The notes beneath the pieces are model-generated. The model ran no database searches. It was not told the DNA's origin and saw only the letters and a list, made by a program, of their open reading frames with translations. A stretch of DNA of 64,000 bases from Dillenia suffruticosa (lineage: Eukaryota; Streptophyta; Magnoliopsida; Dilleniales; Dilleniaceae), in contig JAVTVX010000019.1 in NCBI GenBank assembly GCA_033439265.1, positions 7,075,501 to 7,139,500 on the forward strand, in the 5' to 3' direction. The position numbers and the translations under genes are program-made. Shown one piece after another: positions 23,897 through 35,883 of the stretch; position 1 is the first letter of the stretch; each line of letters opens with the position of its first letter.

Positions 23897-26800
23897 TGTC
23901 ACACCCCGAACTAGAGCCGTGAACAGCCGCCCGTTATTCCGGATGTTGACTTTCTATAACCAAACGAGCAGAACCTCCCCATAAGTCAGAAGTCTATCAA
24001 ATACCATATATCGATCTGTTACATATCTATATACATAGGCCAGCCTGGCCACAATCAACAATCTCCTCAGATCATCCAATCATTGTCAACGATGCAGGAT
24101 AACGTAAGGCTAACAACAGTCCTACACCAAACCTCTACTGCTATGTCCCCATCAAAAGTATGAACAGTCGCCAGTTACACCTCATGTGATTTAGAGGTGA
24201 TATCGAGCGAACCTAGAGGACACTTTTAGAGGGTGACACGTTTCCCAAAGTAAATATACACAATAGTACAAATCATGCCTCAATGCAATAGAATAAAATT
24301 GAGAGTTTCAATAAGATACACATAAATTTACATACAGCCATCCCTTTTTATACACAATGGTCTATCTACAATCCCAATACACAAATATACAATTTTATTG
24401 GCAAATCCTTTCCAATATCATATCGAGTACCAAATCAATAGTCTCGATCTCCAACAAAGGCCTCGTACGCTGATAAGTGTCAACATGTCCCACTATAGCT
24501 ATCTCCGAACACAACAGGAAATGAGGGGTTAGTATCAAGGAAGATATCTAGTGAGTGAGAGGGTATATCTCATGTGTTTAATGTGTCGGTGAAAAATAGA
24601 GTATCAAATTTCTCAATAATTCCACATATTGTAAGAAATCGTGTATAATGCTCAATTTATCATAAATCATTCTTTTCACATACATTTCAAACATATATGC
24701 ATCTATGTCATCAAATCATGCTAGAATAAAGTATGCCAAAATCAGTCATGGCAAGGGTCGACCGTGACCAATGATCGGCGCATCGGGGGTTTTGTATGCA
24801 ATAGGTTAGAAAAGCTCTATACCCCGACGTTGGCGACGGACCTCATCAGGTGCTAGACTACGGCGCACCATAGCCCTCCCCCTTATGGGTTCAACCTGAC
24901 TAGTACCATGTCGAATCACAATACATTTATCATTTTTCGATGTCATGTGGGATGCCTTCCGCAGAAGCGTATCAGGTGTAAATATGGATCAACCTAGACA
25001 TGCATCCTTGTAGCTACGGAATGAGATTTACCTATCACAAAGTTATCATCATCACATGCTAGGACCCTCGGCCCATGTGAAACTGTATAAATCAAATGCA
25101 ATGGCACGGTTTCGTATTTGAAACTCGTTTGGATACATATACAACACGTATAAACATGTTTGTGGATACTCCATGAATTCACAAAAACATTTCATAATTT
25201 ATTAAAAATTTCACATCACATTTTCATTAAATTATACTTGCATCAGAAAACATTTTAAAATATGATATTGTACATCAGACACATACTATAATAAATCTCA
25301 CTCACAGTATACGGGAGGGTATGCCACTCCTGTCATGAATCTCGAGGCACATAAAAATACTCCCCTCAATATCACCAATGAGACTCTATAAACATAATGT
25401 ATAACATGTGTCACTTAAGAGGTTATATGATGCGTAAATGATGATATAAATGTGATGCAACCCTAGTTATAGACAAACCTAGGTTTTTTTTTTTTAAAAT
25501 CTAATCTCGCATCATTCTCAAGAATCAACTGCAAGTTCCTCAACCAGGGTTGGAATTGGGAAATTCCAATTTCTATGGTTGGCTCACATAAAAACTCATA
25601 CTTTTTGTGTTGAACTTATCTCCAAAATCTCAGTGGAAGATTCCTTAAAGTTCACATTTTTAAACCAATCCAACTCTCACTTTTTATTTTGTCATGTTTT
25701 AGCAACTTTCTCATATTTCACCATCTACTCATGCAAATACAAAGATTTTTTTGACTATTTATTTAAGACACAGGGCTACAACTTCTAGTTGGGCACTTTC
25801 ACGGATTCCTAGAGCAAGTCCATGAAATAGCACAATTTTACCCACATTACGTTTTAGAAGTCTGTTCTGACCAATTTTTGTACCGCCCTCACAACTTTTA
25901 ACACACAACTTCAAATTTTCCTGAACTTTTTACAGTATTTAGAAGAAACATAACTCTACATTTTTCATGTTTTGGATTTCTCCCAATTATGTCTAGAAGA
26001 GGTCTGAAATGGACCACCAAAATCTCTGTTCAGTTTTGGCCGAGAAGCAAAATCCTTTTTGCATAGTTTTGAGAGATTTTGTATAACTTTTGATTCTCTT
26101 GTGCAAATTAGCTGAAATTTTTAGAGTAGATGGCTAAGAGGGAGATCTATAACGTTTCATTTTTGAGGTTTTGCAAACAAGGGCTGGAAGGGAGTTGTGC
26201 TATGCTATTGTTTTTGGTGTTGGAGAATGGGTGACCCTTTGTCGAGTTTCAGAAGAATGGCTGTAACTTTTGACACAGAGATTGGATTGAGGCGATTCCT
26301 ATTTCGTTGGAAAGATAAGATATAGATCTATATTTCATATAACTGGCACAAAATCTAGTTAGGCCGGGAAATGGGGCTGTACTTAGAGGCAAACTTACTA
26401 CCGCAAAACAGGGTAGAACAGCGCATTGTCAAAATCTAACCTACTCTCCTTTCCTAGCCATTTTTTGTCCGATTTCCAACCTGGCTAAGTCCAATTATTC
26501 CTCCATTGACCCCATGGTTTTTCTTGATGGATCTCTTCATTTTCTTGTGCTAAATCTTATTCTAAAGTTGGTTTTGTTGTAGTAATGCAGGAATGTAGAA
26601 ACTGTATTGGTTTTGCATCCCAAGGTCAGAAATTGAATCATTCCTTAGCTATTTTAGTTCTCTTAGTGGTTCACTAAGCAGATGGGCACCAAATGACCTC
26701 AATTTTGGATATGTTGGTCCTTAGAATGTGTGCAAGGTCTTTGCAGAATTTCATTGAAAAGGACCAAGGGAAACTATGGCTGCTGGTCCAAGGAAACTCA

Positions 26801-28967
26801 TTGCCCCATAGGGGTTTTCAAAATTTCAAAATTTCTAGATTTTGGCTGTCCTGGTTTTGCTATTGGTTTCCCTATCAAACTAATTTCCCCAATTTTTAAC
26901 ATGTTATAGTTTATGATGTTTACAAGTTATCCATAAAAAATTCACAGAAAACTACTAAAGTTTGCCTAGGCACTCTCGGACTCACGTACTTGTCTTCTCA
27001 TGGTTGCACACATAAACACCACATACATGAAATTTTCCACTCAAATTCCAGCACACATATATCACACAAACACACCTCATTCTTACTTATTTTGTGCACT
27101 TATATAACTCATTTTCCTTGACAATTTCCAACACACAACACCTTACCCATTCAACCATCAATGTATACATTTAACCATCACAATATATACATACATTCTG
27201 CACACATGAAGTACACTTAAGCTCCCACAATTTCAGCATGCAACTCATGATTCATACTCCAATTTCAAAATCAAATTTAAGAGACTTTCAACACACATTG
27301 CTACCATATGAATGCCATATTTTCAGCACACCTTAGGACCATTTTCAGGACAATTTCAGCCACTAGAAGTGTCAAAATTCAGCACATGCACAAGGCAATA
27401 AAGGGCAAAATTTCTCTACCAATATGCGCACAAATGCAACCCAATTTCTGCACACTAAATGCACACAAATTAGGGATAAATTTCAGTATGATTTAGGCTA
27501 CCAACAAAGGCTAAAGTTCCTGCACATAAGTCCATGGTTTCCTTGTCTCAAAATGAAGCCAAATTAAGGCCAAAGTCCAAACCTCCTAAGCTGAAATTTT
27601 TTTCTTTTTTTTTTTTTCTGCACATCTTCTTAGGGTTTTCAGCCATTGATTACTTACTTAAACTAGGTTCAAGTTATCACATAAGGTCACCAACACAAGG
27701 GTCTCACAAAGGCATCATGTGCAGAATTTTTCTCTTCCTCCAAACTTCTCCATTTTCAGCCAACTAAGGTTCCCTAACCTAGGCTTCTCCTTTTTGCTTC
27801 AAATTTGGCTATGTTATAATAGAGAGTGGAGGGAGTTTACCTTATGAACTGCAGGTTGATTGAAGCCTTGGAAGGACAAGTTTTGCTCCTCCCCTTCAAT
27901 TTTTAGCCCCTCCTAGATCTGCAATGTAGAGTGCTCCTTTTCAGTTGGTTTTTGGATATGTTGTAATAGGCTTAGAGTAGAGAAAAACCATGTAAAAACA
28001 TTGGGTGGTTGTTTGGAGGAAATCACTTCCCACCTGGGTCTAGGTTTCGGCCATTAGAAGAGAGGAGAAGAAGATTTTTGTGCTTTGGTTTCTTGGGCAA
28101 GCCTTTCTCTCTCTTTCTCCCTCTCTCTCACCTTGCCTTTCACAATTCTAAAGGGGCCAACCATGGTTAAGTCAATTTTTAATTATAGTTGAGTTTAATT
28201 AACTAACTCTAGTTGAATTTAACCATTGTTAATTAACTAGGGGTAATTTCTTCCATTCATGTAGTGTCACTTGTTAATACCACACAAAATCCAATAAAGT
28301 ACATTCACACACTTCAAGAGCATTAATTGCTTGTCCTTTATGCCTATCCACTTGTTAACATGCGCGATCTGAGGTCGGTCAAAGTTACTATTTACCTCAA
28401 AAATCTAAAATCGTCAGGACCAAGGTTTTCATGCTGAGTCCAATGCCATTGGTTTCACGTTAATCTGAGATCATTTGATTGCCCAAACATCCTTCGGAGT
28501 GAACAAAATTCTCGATTGGTCAAAATTTGACATCGACCACAAAATGCGTGAAATCTCACCACGGACTTCGTTTTACGTATAGATTTTAAAAATATAGGTT
28601 TTGGGTGGAAACGAGACCATTTGCTCGGATAATTTTCAATTTTGTCAAAAATTAGGGTTTCTCTGGCGAAAATTTTAGAGTACTGAGCATTTTTGCGATA
28701 CGGCTGAAATTTCACTTTCGTTCCTTGACCCTTCACTTTTAAAGTGAATTTAGCATGTATATATCTCACAACATCAAATTTGCACGTGTGGTTTTCATTT
28801 TGGCTTAGTAAAAAAGATTCGCTTTCGGTGATTTAGCCATACATTTTTTTGAGCGATTTTCAAAACGAAAAAGTTCTTAGAGAATTTTAGGCCATGAAAA
28901 CATGATCAATATCATAAATATATCGAGGAGAGTACAATATAAAAGATATCGAAGTGTTGGTGTTACA
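23897..28967 (-). repeat. 3' LTR of chromovirus C
   Basis: Runs from tgtcacaccccgaac to ggtgttaca on the plus strand, 5,071 bp, and aligns end to end with 40,914-44,974. About 1.1 kb (roughly 25,745-26,850) is absent from the other LTR. All short open frames inside are in LTR sequence and are not genes. Confidence 0.88.
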
Positions 28968-28981
28968 TTTCCTAACCCCCT
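28968..28981 (-). other. Polypurine tract of chromovirus C
   Basis: AGGGGGTTAGGAAA on the minus strand, directly before the TGTAACACC start of the 3' LTR. Confidence 0.75.
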
Positions 28982-29038
28982 AAAAACAAGTCTCGTTATC
29001 GAGATTAAAAGAAACTATATGGAGAAAAGTTGGGGGTG

Positions 29039-32000
29039 CTATCTCCTCAAGGCCTCCTCGGGCTCCCAAGTCTCCTCCTCGACCTGGTTGCTCCTACACA
29101 AAACTCTAATAAGAGGAACCTCTTTGCTCCGTAACTTTCTGGCCTGTTGATCCAGAATAGCCACTGGCTGTACAGGTAAGCTCAAGTCCTCTCGAAGCTC
29201 AACTAGCAGAGCCTCTAAAATGTATGAGGGATCTGGCTGATATCTCCTAAGCATTGAGACATAGAATACATCATGAATACACGATAGATCTGCTGGCAGC
29301 TCCAATTTATATACCACACTTCCTACCCTCTCAAGTGTACAGACGGCCCAATATATCTGGGGCTCAACTTCCCCCGCTGCCCAAATTGAATGACTCCTTT
29401 CAAGGGAGATATCCTCAAGAATACCATGTCTCCCATAGTGAACTCTAGAGGTCGCCGCCTATGATTTGCATAGTATTTCTGTCTATCCTGGGCGGCTTTC
29501 ATCCACGTACGAATAAACCTCACTTTCTTCTTCGTCTCCTCTACTAGCTCAACGTTGGTGAGTCGCCGCTCACCAATCTCATCCTAGCACAACGCGGTAC
29601 GACACTTCCACCCATACAATGCCTCATAAGGTGGCATGCCAATGCTCGCCTGATTGTTATTATTATAGGCGAACTCCACTAACGGAAAATGCCAGTCCCA
29701 ACTCTCCCGAAAATCCATAACACATGCCCTAAGCATGTCCTATAAAGTCTGAATGGTCCTCTCTGACTGACAATCTGTTTGGGGGTGATACGCTGTGCTG
29801 AAGCTCAGTTTAGTACCCAAAGCCTCCCGCAGACTGGTCCAAAAACGGGATGTAAATCTGGGGTCTCGATCTGATCTATCGATACTGGAACCCCATGAAG
29901 TCTCACAATTGTATCAATATAGAGGCGTGCGAGTGCCTCAAGCGAGTAATCACTCCTGATCGGGATAAAGTGTGCGGACATAGTAAGTCGGTCAACTATC
30001 ACCCAGATTGCATCATGATGTGCCGAAATCCGCGGCCACCCCACTATGCTCCCACTCCACTCAGGGATGGGAAGGGGCTATAAAGTGCTAGCTGGACGCT
30101 AGTGCTCGGCCTTTACCTGCTGACATACAAGGCAACGAGCAATAAACTTCGCAATCTCCCGTTTCATACTTGACCACCAATAACTGTCTCTGATAGTGTG
30201 GTACATTTTAGTACTTAAAGTATAGGCAGACGAATGGGCCTCCTCAAGAATAGCCCTGTGGAGATCACTATCTGTTGGTATACATACCTGATCTTGGAAA
30301 ACCAATAGTCCATCCCTGTGGACTATAAAGTCATTTATATCACCTCTGCTGGCTTTCTCATAAATACCTCAGAGTTCCTCATCACTTGCTGAAACTCCCT
30401 GATACGGTCGAGCAAACTCAGCTGAACCTCAAATCTAGCTAGTATAGCTCCTTAATCATCACTAGCCAACCTGACTCCCAAAGCTTGGAGTTCCAATAAA
30501 CACGAGAGATAAGTACTCTTGGTAGTCTGAGAAGAAGAAGATGACTTTCGGCTCAAGGCATCAGCTACTACATTAGCCTTGCCCGGATGATAGTCAATGA
30601 TGAGGTCATAATCCTTTAGCAGCTCTAACCATCTCCGCTACCTCAAATTCAGCTCCCGCTAAGTGAACAGATACTTCAGGCTCTTGTGATCTGTAAACAC
30701 CCTGCATGTGACCCCATATATATAGTGGTGCCATTTCTTTAGCGCAAAGACTATGGCCGCCAACTCCAAATCATGCGTAAGATAGTTTACCTCATGCTTC
30801 TTTAGTTGTCGAGAAGCATAGGCGATAACTCTACCATCCTGTATCAACACACAGCCCAATCCCTACTTGCTGGCATCACTGTACGCAACATACTTCTGAC
30901 TACTCATGGGAAGGGCTAGAATCGGAGCAGACGTCAACCGCTGCTTGAGCTCGTGAAAGCTCGCCTCACAACGGTTATCCTATATAAATCTGACATCCTT
31001 CCGCGTCAATCTAAAAATGGAGCAGCAATTTGGGAAAATCCCTCTACAAATCTGCGATAATACCCGGCTAGACCAAGAAAACTCCTGATCTCTGTCACTG
31101 TCTGTGGCTGCTCCCATCTCAATGTAGCCTCAACTTTCTGCGGATTAATAAAAATATCTTTCACAGAAACTATGTGGCAAAGAAAACCAATCTGCCACAA
31201 CCAAAATTCACACTTGGTGAACTTGACATAAAGCTGTCTTTCATGAAGAGTCTGCAGAATCACCCCAAAGTGCTAAGCATGCTCATCATCACTCCGCGAG
31301 TAGACTAAGATATCATCAATAAAAACAATAATGAACCGATCTAAATAATCGTGAAAAACTCGGTTTATAAGGTCCATAAATGCTGCAAGGGCGTTAGTCA
31401 GCTCAAATGGCATGATTAAGAACTCATAATATCCGTATCGAGTGCAGAAAGCCGTCTTAGCCACATTCTCGACCCTAATCCGCAGCGATGGTAACCCGAC
31501 CGGAGATCTATCTTCGAAAATACTCTGACACCCTGTAACTGATCAAAGAGATCATCAATACATGGTAGTGGGTACCGATTTTTAATGGTAACTTTGTTCA
31601 GCTATCTATAATCCACACACGATCGAAATGTGCCATCTTTCTTTTTTACAAACAATACTGGTGCACCCCACAGTGACGTGCTAGGACGGATAAATCCCTG
31701 GTCCAATAGTTCTTGCAGCTGAACCTTCAGCTCCTTGAGCTCAGCTAGCGCCATCCTATATGGTGCCATAGAAATCGGGAGCATTCCTTGGAACTACATC
31801 AATCTCAAAATCAAACTCCTAGATTGGTGGTAATCTAGGTAGTTCCTTTGGAAACACATCCAAAAACTCTTGTACCACCGGGACCTCAACCTGCGGACCC
31901 TAAATGGTGGTATCAATAACGTGGGCCAGATATGCTGTACCTCCACGACGCAACAAACGTTTGGCCTCCTTAATAAAAATAACACAGCGGGGTAATATCG

Positions 32001-32361
32001 GCCTATCTTCTGGAAAAACCAATGGTGGCTGCCCGGGTTTCCTGAACTCAACTTGCTTCGTAAAGCAATCAACTAAATCCCGATTTGTACTCAACCAGTC
32101 CATCCCTAGGATGACATCAAAGTCGGTCATACTGAGAAAAATCAAGTTTGCCTCTAACACGGTATCCTCTATCTTGACCTCGCAACCACGATATACCAAA
32201 TCCTAGACAATCTGCTCACCAAGAGGGGTGATAACCAAGATCTCCTCATCAAGTGGTGAGATAAGCCTATCAGAGTACCTAGCGAAGGAATCGCTCACAT
32301 GAGTAGTTTGACCCTGTGTCTATGAGAACACGGGCGTCGGTACCAAATATATGCATGGTAC
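29039..32361 (-). pseudogene. pol: Pol of chromovirus C: protease, RT, RNase H, integrase, chromodomain
   Basis: The minus strand encodes, in order, the aspartic protease site ARVLIDTGSNYS (catalytic Asp codon near 32,319) and its later DFDVILGMDWL motif (about 32,100). The reverse transcriptase follows, with [31 protein letters not shown] and the catalytic FIDDILVY (about 31,305-31,326). Then come RNase H ([29 protein letters not shown], and ADALSRK in the next frame), the integrase zinc-binding and core regions ([43 protein letters not shown]), and a C-terminal chromodomain (AILDQQARKLRSKEVPLIRV, NQVEEETWEPEEAL). Chromodomains of this type tether integration to particular chromatin. The integrase zinc site appears to lack one His. 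Stops and frameshifts between nearly every domain show a dead gene. The frame upstream joins gag only if 32,362-32,581 is removed. Confidence 0.88.
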
Positions 32362-32407
32362 CTAATGATAAAAAGAGTTAAATGGATTTAGAATCCGAGA
32401 AAACTGA

Positions 32408-32438
<31 letters not shown>

Positions 32439-32581
32439 AAAACATATATGTACATCAAAGTAGTCATGCCTCTAAGGCTTTAACATGTCATGACTGTACA
32501 TGAGTATCGTGGCATACATGATATCAAAAGAAAATACAATACAATATAGATCCTATATTGCTGTATCTGTGGGAGGGTTAC
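32362..32581 (-). other. Candidate 220-nt GT-AG intron between gag and protease of chromovirus C
   Basis: On the minus strand the gag frame ends in VVTG at a G followed by GTAACC (from 32,581). It resumes as the protease lead-in TMHIFGTDARVLIDTG after CTTTTTATCATTAG (ending 32,362). Removing the segment joins the two in one frame (phase 1) and gives the protein wording expected of Tekay-like elements. Retaining it adds stops and a frame change, since 220 is not a multiple of three. The segment is much more AT-rich than its flanks, holds a (TA)n run at about 32,410-32,437, and ends in a pyrimidine tract. The alternative is a small insertion with a 4-bp GGTA duplication, but no inverted ends are seen. 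Confidence 0.55.
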
Positions 32582-33907
32582 CCGTAACTACATCAGGGTT
32601 CACCTAAGCGTCCTCCTGAGTCATCGTGTATACGCGAGCCTGAGCTCTAGGCTGCTGACGTGATTGAATCTGCACGGTGTTGCTCCCGGTGGCCATTCAT
32701 GGAGCTGTTTGTGTTGAATGAGTAGGTACTCTCTGTTGTCCTGTGCGTGGTGCACAAGTATAGCTATATGATGCTTGACCTCTGAAACCCAGGTCAGGGC
32801 ATGCACTCCTGATATGACCCGACTTCCCACACTGGAAGCAAGTGATCGGGCCTCTGCAAGGTCCGAAATGGAAACGGCTACATCTGCGGCAAGGAGTCGG
32901 CCGCTGTCCCATATACTGTGTAGAGGCACTGGGGGAGGGTGGTCTGAACCCCTGGTGACGAGGTCCCTGCCCCGAACTCTGTAGTCTAAACCTAGAAGTA
33001 CCTCTATACGAGCCAAAACTTCTGCCTCTCCTAGAGGTCTGCCCGGAATATGACCCGGTCCTCTTCCTTTTCTGCTCCCTACCCTTTTTCTACCTGGCCT
33101 CAGTGCGGACTATCTCCTCCATGCGATGAGCTAAACTAATCACCTTTGAGAAGGTAAAACTGGGGTCACAGTCATGCAGCGTCAAATACTCAAACTAAGG
33201 CTGTCCTCAAACTTGAACCTCAGCTATTGCGGTATAGCTATGTCAGGGACTAAGGCAGCTATCCTCCCTGAGCTCTGCTTCATATTCAACAACAGATCTA
33301 GTCCCCTGTCTCAAATGCAGGAACTCAGCTCTCAAACGGTCCTGTTGGAAATCCAGGAAGTATCTACAGTCAAACTCTTATAGAAAATCCTCATACTATA
33401 AAGGACCTGTAGCCTCATGTCGTATAATCTCCCACCAAGTAAGAGCATCTCCATCCAATAACCACTCGGCAACACTGAATCTGAGGTCCTCATTCAACCT
33501 CAGATCTGTGAGAATCTTACGAATCTGGTTAATCCAATGCTTTGCTACCGCAGATCACCGGATCCTGAAAAATATACACAACCGAGCTGATGTGCCTCCT
33601 TCACTAACTGTGTCAACTCGTGAACTTGCCTCAGAGTCATAGAAGTGGTCTCACTCAGACCTGAAACTGCAGAGGGCTTAGCCACTGGTGGGGGCTCCGG
33701 TGCCACTGGGATAGGTGCTGCCACGGGTGTAAGTACGGTTATAGGTCGAGGTGGTGGTGGCGGCATCTGCACACTATACTAACTATACCACTCCTGCCAC
33801 TGCCTCAAATCCTGTAGTGGTGGTGGTGGAATCCCTGTCGTAGTCATCGACTGGGGTGGTGTTGGTGTAAGCACCCGTGATGAGGAAACATGCTCATGTA
33901 CCCTAAG
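32582..33907 (-). pseudogene. gag: Gag of chromovirus C, main part
   Basis: Continues the gag gene whose first 33 codons lie at 40,689-40,589 beyond the inserted element D. The N-terminal part is Pro-rich (TPTPPQSMTTTGIPPPPL; MPPPPPRPITVLTP), then a capsid-like part (MTLRQVHELTQLVKEAHQLG) and, after several breaks, two linked zinc-binding motifs: CRRCSRFHFGPC and the classic knuckle CFQCGKSGHIRSAC (CX2CX4HX4C) at about 32,780-32,895. It then runs TMTQEDA-stop-VNPDVVTG to the candidate splice donor. In-frame stops at about 32,697 and 32,597 and frame changes in the capsid region make it non-functional. Confidence 0.8.
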
Positions 33908-34655
33908 TGATGTGAACTCGTTGGGTATAAAAACCCTAGAACCCACGAACAAGTTAATTTAGCCCAGAAATCGTCCCAACGAATTATTTGAACCGGTGGA
34001 ATTAAAAACCTCAACCCTTGCCCTAAAGGAGGAAGAACCTAAGGTATATGACCTTAGACCCATTTCTCACTATATCAAGAACCTTGGTATAAAGATGTAA
34101 TGAATGATGCCACAATCTAGATGGTTCGAAACCTAGATTGATAAGTCAAAGAACTAAACAAGACTCATATCTTGAATAAGTTCAAAGTTTTCAAAAGAAC
34201 AAAACCTGTGTGAAGAATCCTCACAATTTTATTAATTCTCTCCAAAGTGTTGTTTTACACAATGTATAATGGCCTATTTATAGCCTAAAGGTAAAAACAT
34301 AATTGACAACTAAAAATTTAGTAACTCTCTAAACAATAAAGAATTAGGAAACTAAACATAAGTTACAAAAAAATAAAAATTAGGAAACTAAATAAATCAA
34401 ACTACTTTGACCAAGTCTTGCTGCTATTTTTCTTCATTTTCGTCCTCCCTTGGTCTTGGGTAGTTTTGGGCCTTTTATTCTTCCAACTAGGCTTGTATAA
34501 GCATAATTAAGGCCCCTTTTGGTTCTATATTTATTTGGGCTCCAATTTCTTGTTGTAAAGCCCCCTGAATTAAGTTATTCAGTGCTTTTTTGAATCTTTT
34601 AACTTGGGCCTTTGTCACCGGCCCAGAATTCCTTGTAATCTTGCTGATCTCATCA
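33908..34655 (-). repeat. 3' LTR of chromovirus D
   Basis: Plus strand tgatgtgaac to gatctcatca. Carries the last 56 codons of pol (34,655-34,487). A TATA box in the palindrome-like ggcctatttatagcc at 34,271-34,285 reads CTATAAATAGG in element orientation. Confidence 0.88.
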
Positions 34656-34668
34656 TTCCCCTCCTCTT
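34656..34668 (-). other. Polypurine tract of chromovirus D, inside the pol frame
   Basis: AAGAGGAGGGGAA on the minus strand immediately before the TGATGAGATC start of the 3' LTR. It is read as codons for Gln-Glu-Glu-Gly-Asn of the pol protein, so priming site and coding sequence coincide. Confidence 0.85.
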
Positions 34669-35767
34669 GAGAAGGATTTGTCCTCAAATCGTCACCTACA
34701 TCAAAAGGACTCAAGTCAGTAATATTGAAAGTAGCACTAACATGATACTCACCTAGTAAATCATGTTTGTAAGCATTGTTGTTGATCCGTTCTAACACTT
34801 GAAAAGGACCATCTCCTTGGGGCAACAACTTGGAACGTCTCTGTGCCGAAAATCTTTCTTTCCGCATGTGTAACCAAACCCAATCACCGGGTTCAAAAAT
34901 CAACTTGTGACGTCCCTTTTTAGCTTGTTTGATATATTGTTCGGTCCTCCTTTCTATATTGAACCGTACTTTCTCGTGAAGTTGTTTCACAAATTCTGCT
35001 TTTCTCTTACCATCTAAATTCACTTGCTCAGAAATAGGTAAAGGTAAGAAATCCAAAGGAGTTAAAGGATTAAAACCATAAACAATTTCAAATGGTAAGA
35101 ATTTAGTAGTAGAGTAAACAGCACGATTATATGCAAACTCAACATGTGGTAAACATTCTTCCCAAGTTTTAATATTTTTACCAATGACAGCCCTCAACAA
35201 AGTGGATAAAGTCCTGTTGACTACTTCTGTTTGACCATCAGTTTGAGGATGACAAGTTGTTGAAAATAAAAGTTTCGTTCCTAACTTTCCTCGTAATGTC
35301 TTCCAAAAGTAACTCAGGAACTTAGTATCCCGATTTGAAACGATTGTTCTAGGCATCCAAGGTGAACTAGGGATAGGTAGGGGTGTGTAAAGACCATTAG
35401 GTTGAACCTTAGATTTAGCTTGCCTATAGGTAATACATTTACTACAAAATCTCTCACTGTCTCGCTTCATGTGTGGCCAATAAAAGTGCTTTTGTAAAAT
35501 TGCCAAGGTTTTAGCAACCCCAAAATGTCCCATTAACCCTCCGCTATGAGATTCTCGAACTAACAACTCTCTCAATGAACAATTTGACATGCATAACTTA
35601 TTTTCTCTAAACAAAAAGTTCTCATGCCTATAGAATTTGCCCTTTGCAGACTTTTCACATGCACTATAAATTTCTCCAAAATCATGGTCATCATGATAAA
35701 GTTCTTTAATATGCTCAAAACCAAGAAATTTAGCATCAAGAGTAGAGATTAAGGCATACCTGCGTGA

Positions 35768-35883
35768 AAGTGCATCCGCAACTACATTCTCCTTACCTTG
35801 TTTATATCGAATGACATAAGGAAAAGTTTCGATGAATTCCATCCCTCGAGTGCATCCGCAACTACATTCTCCTTACCTTGTTT
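35768..35883 (-). repeat. 36-bp direct duplication inside the RNase H region of element D
   Basis: The segment gtgcatccgcaactacattc and its continuation through cttaccttgttt occurs at 35,768-35,803 and again at 35,848-35,883. It codes for [11 protein letters not shown] in both places, but the second copy replaces the normal stretch after HESLKHLK and shifts the frame. Confidence 0.85.

Noticed and set aside
29254-29448. Plus-strand frames over the pol of element C
   Set aside because: Antisense shadows of the chromodomain and integrase coding sequence.
32362-32581. Reading this segment as a miniature inverted-repeat transposon
   Set aside because: No inverted terminal repeats and only a 4-bp GGTA flanking match, which also fits the splice borders; kept as a candidate intron instead.
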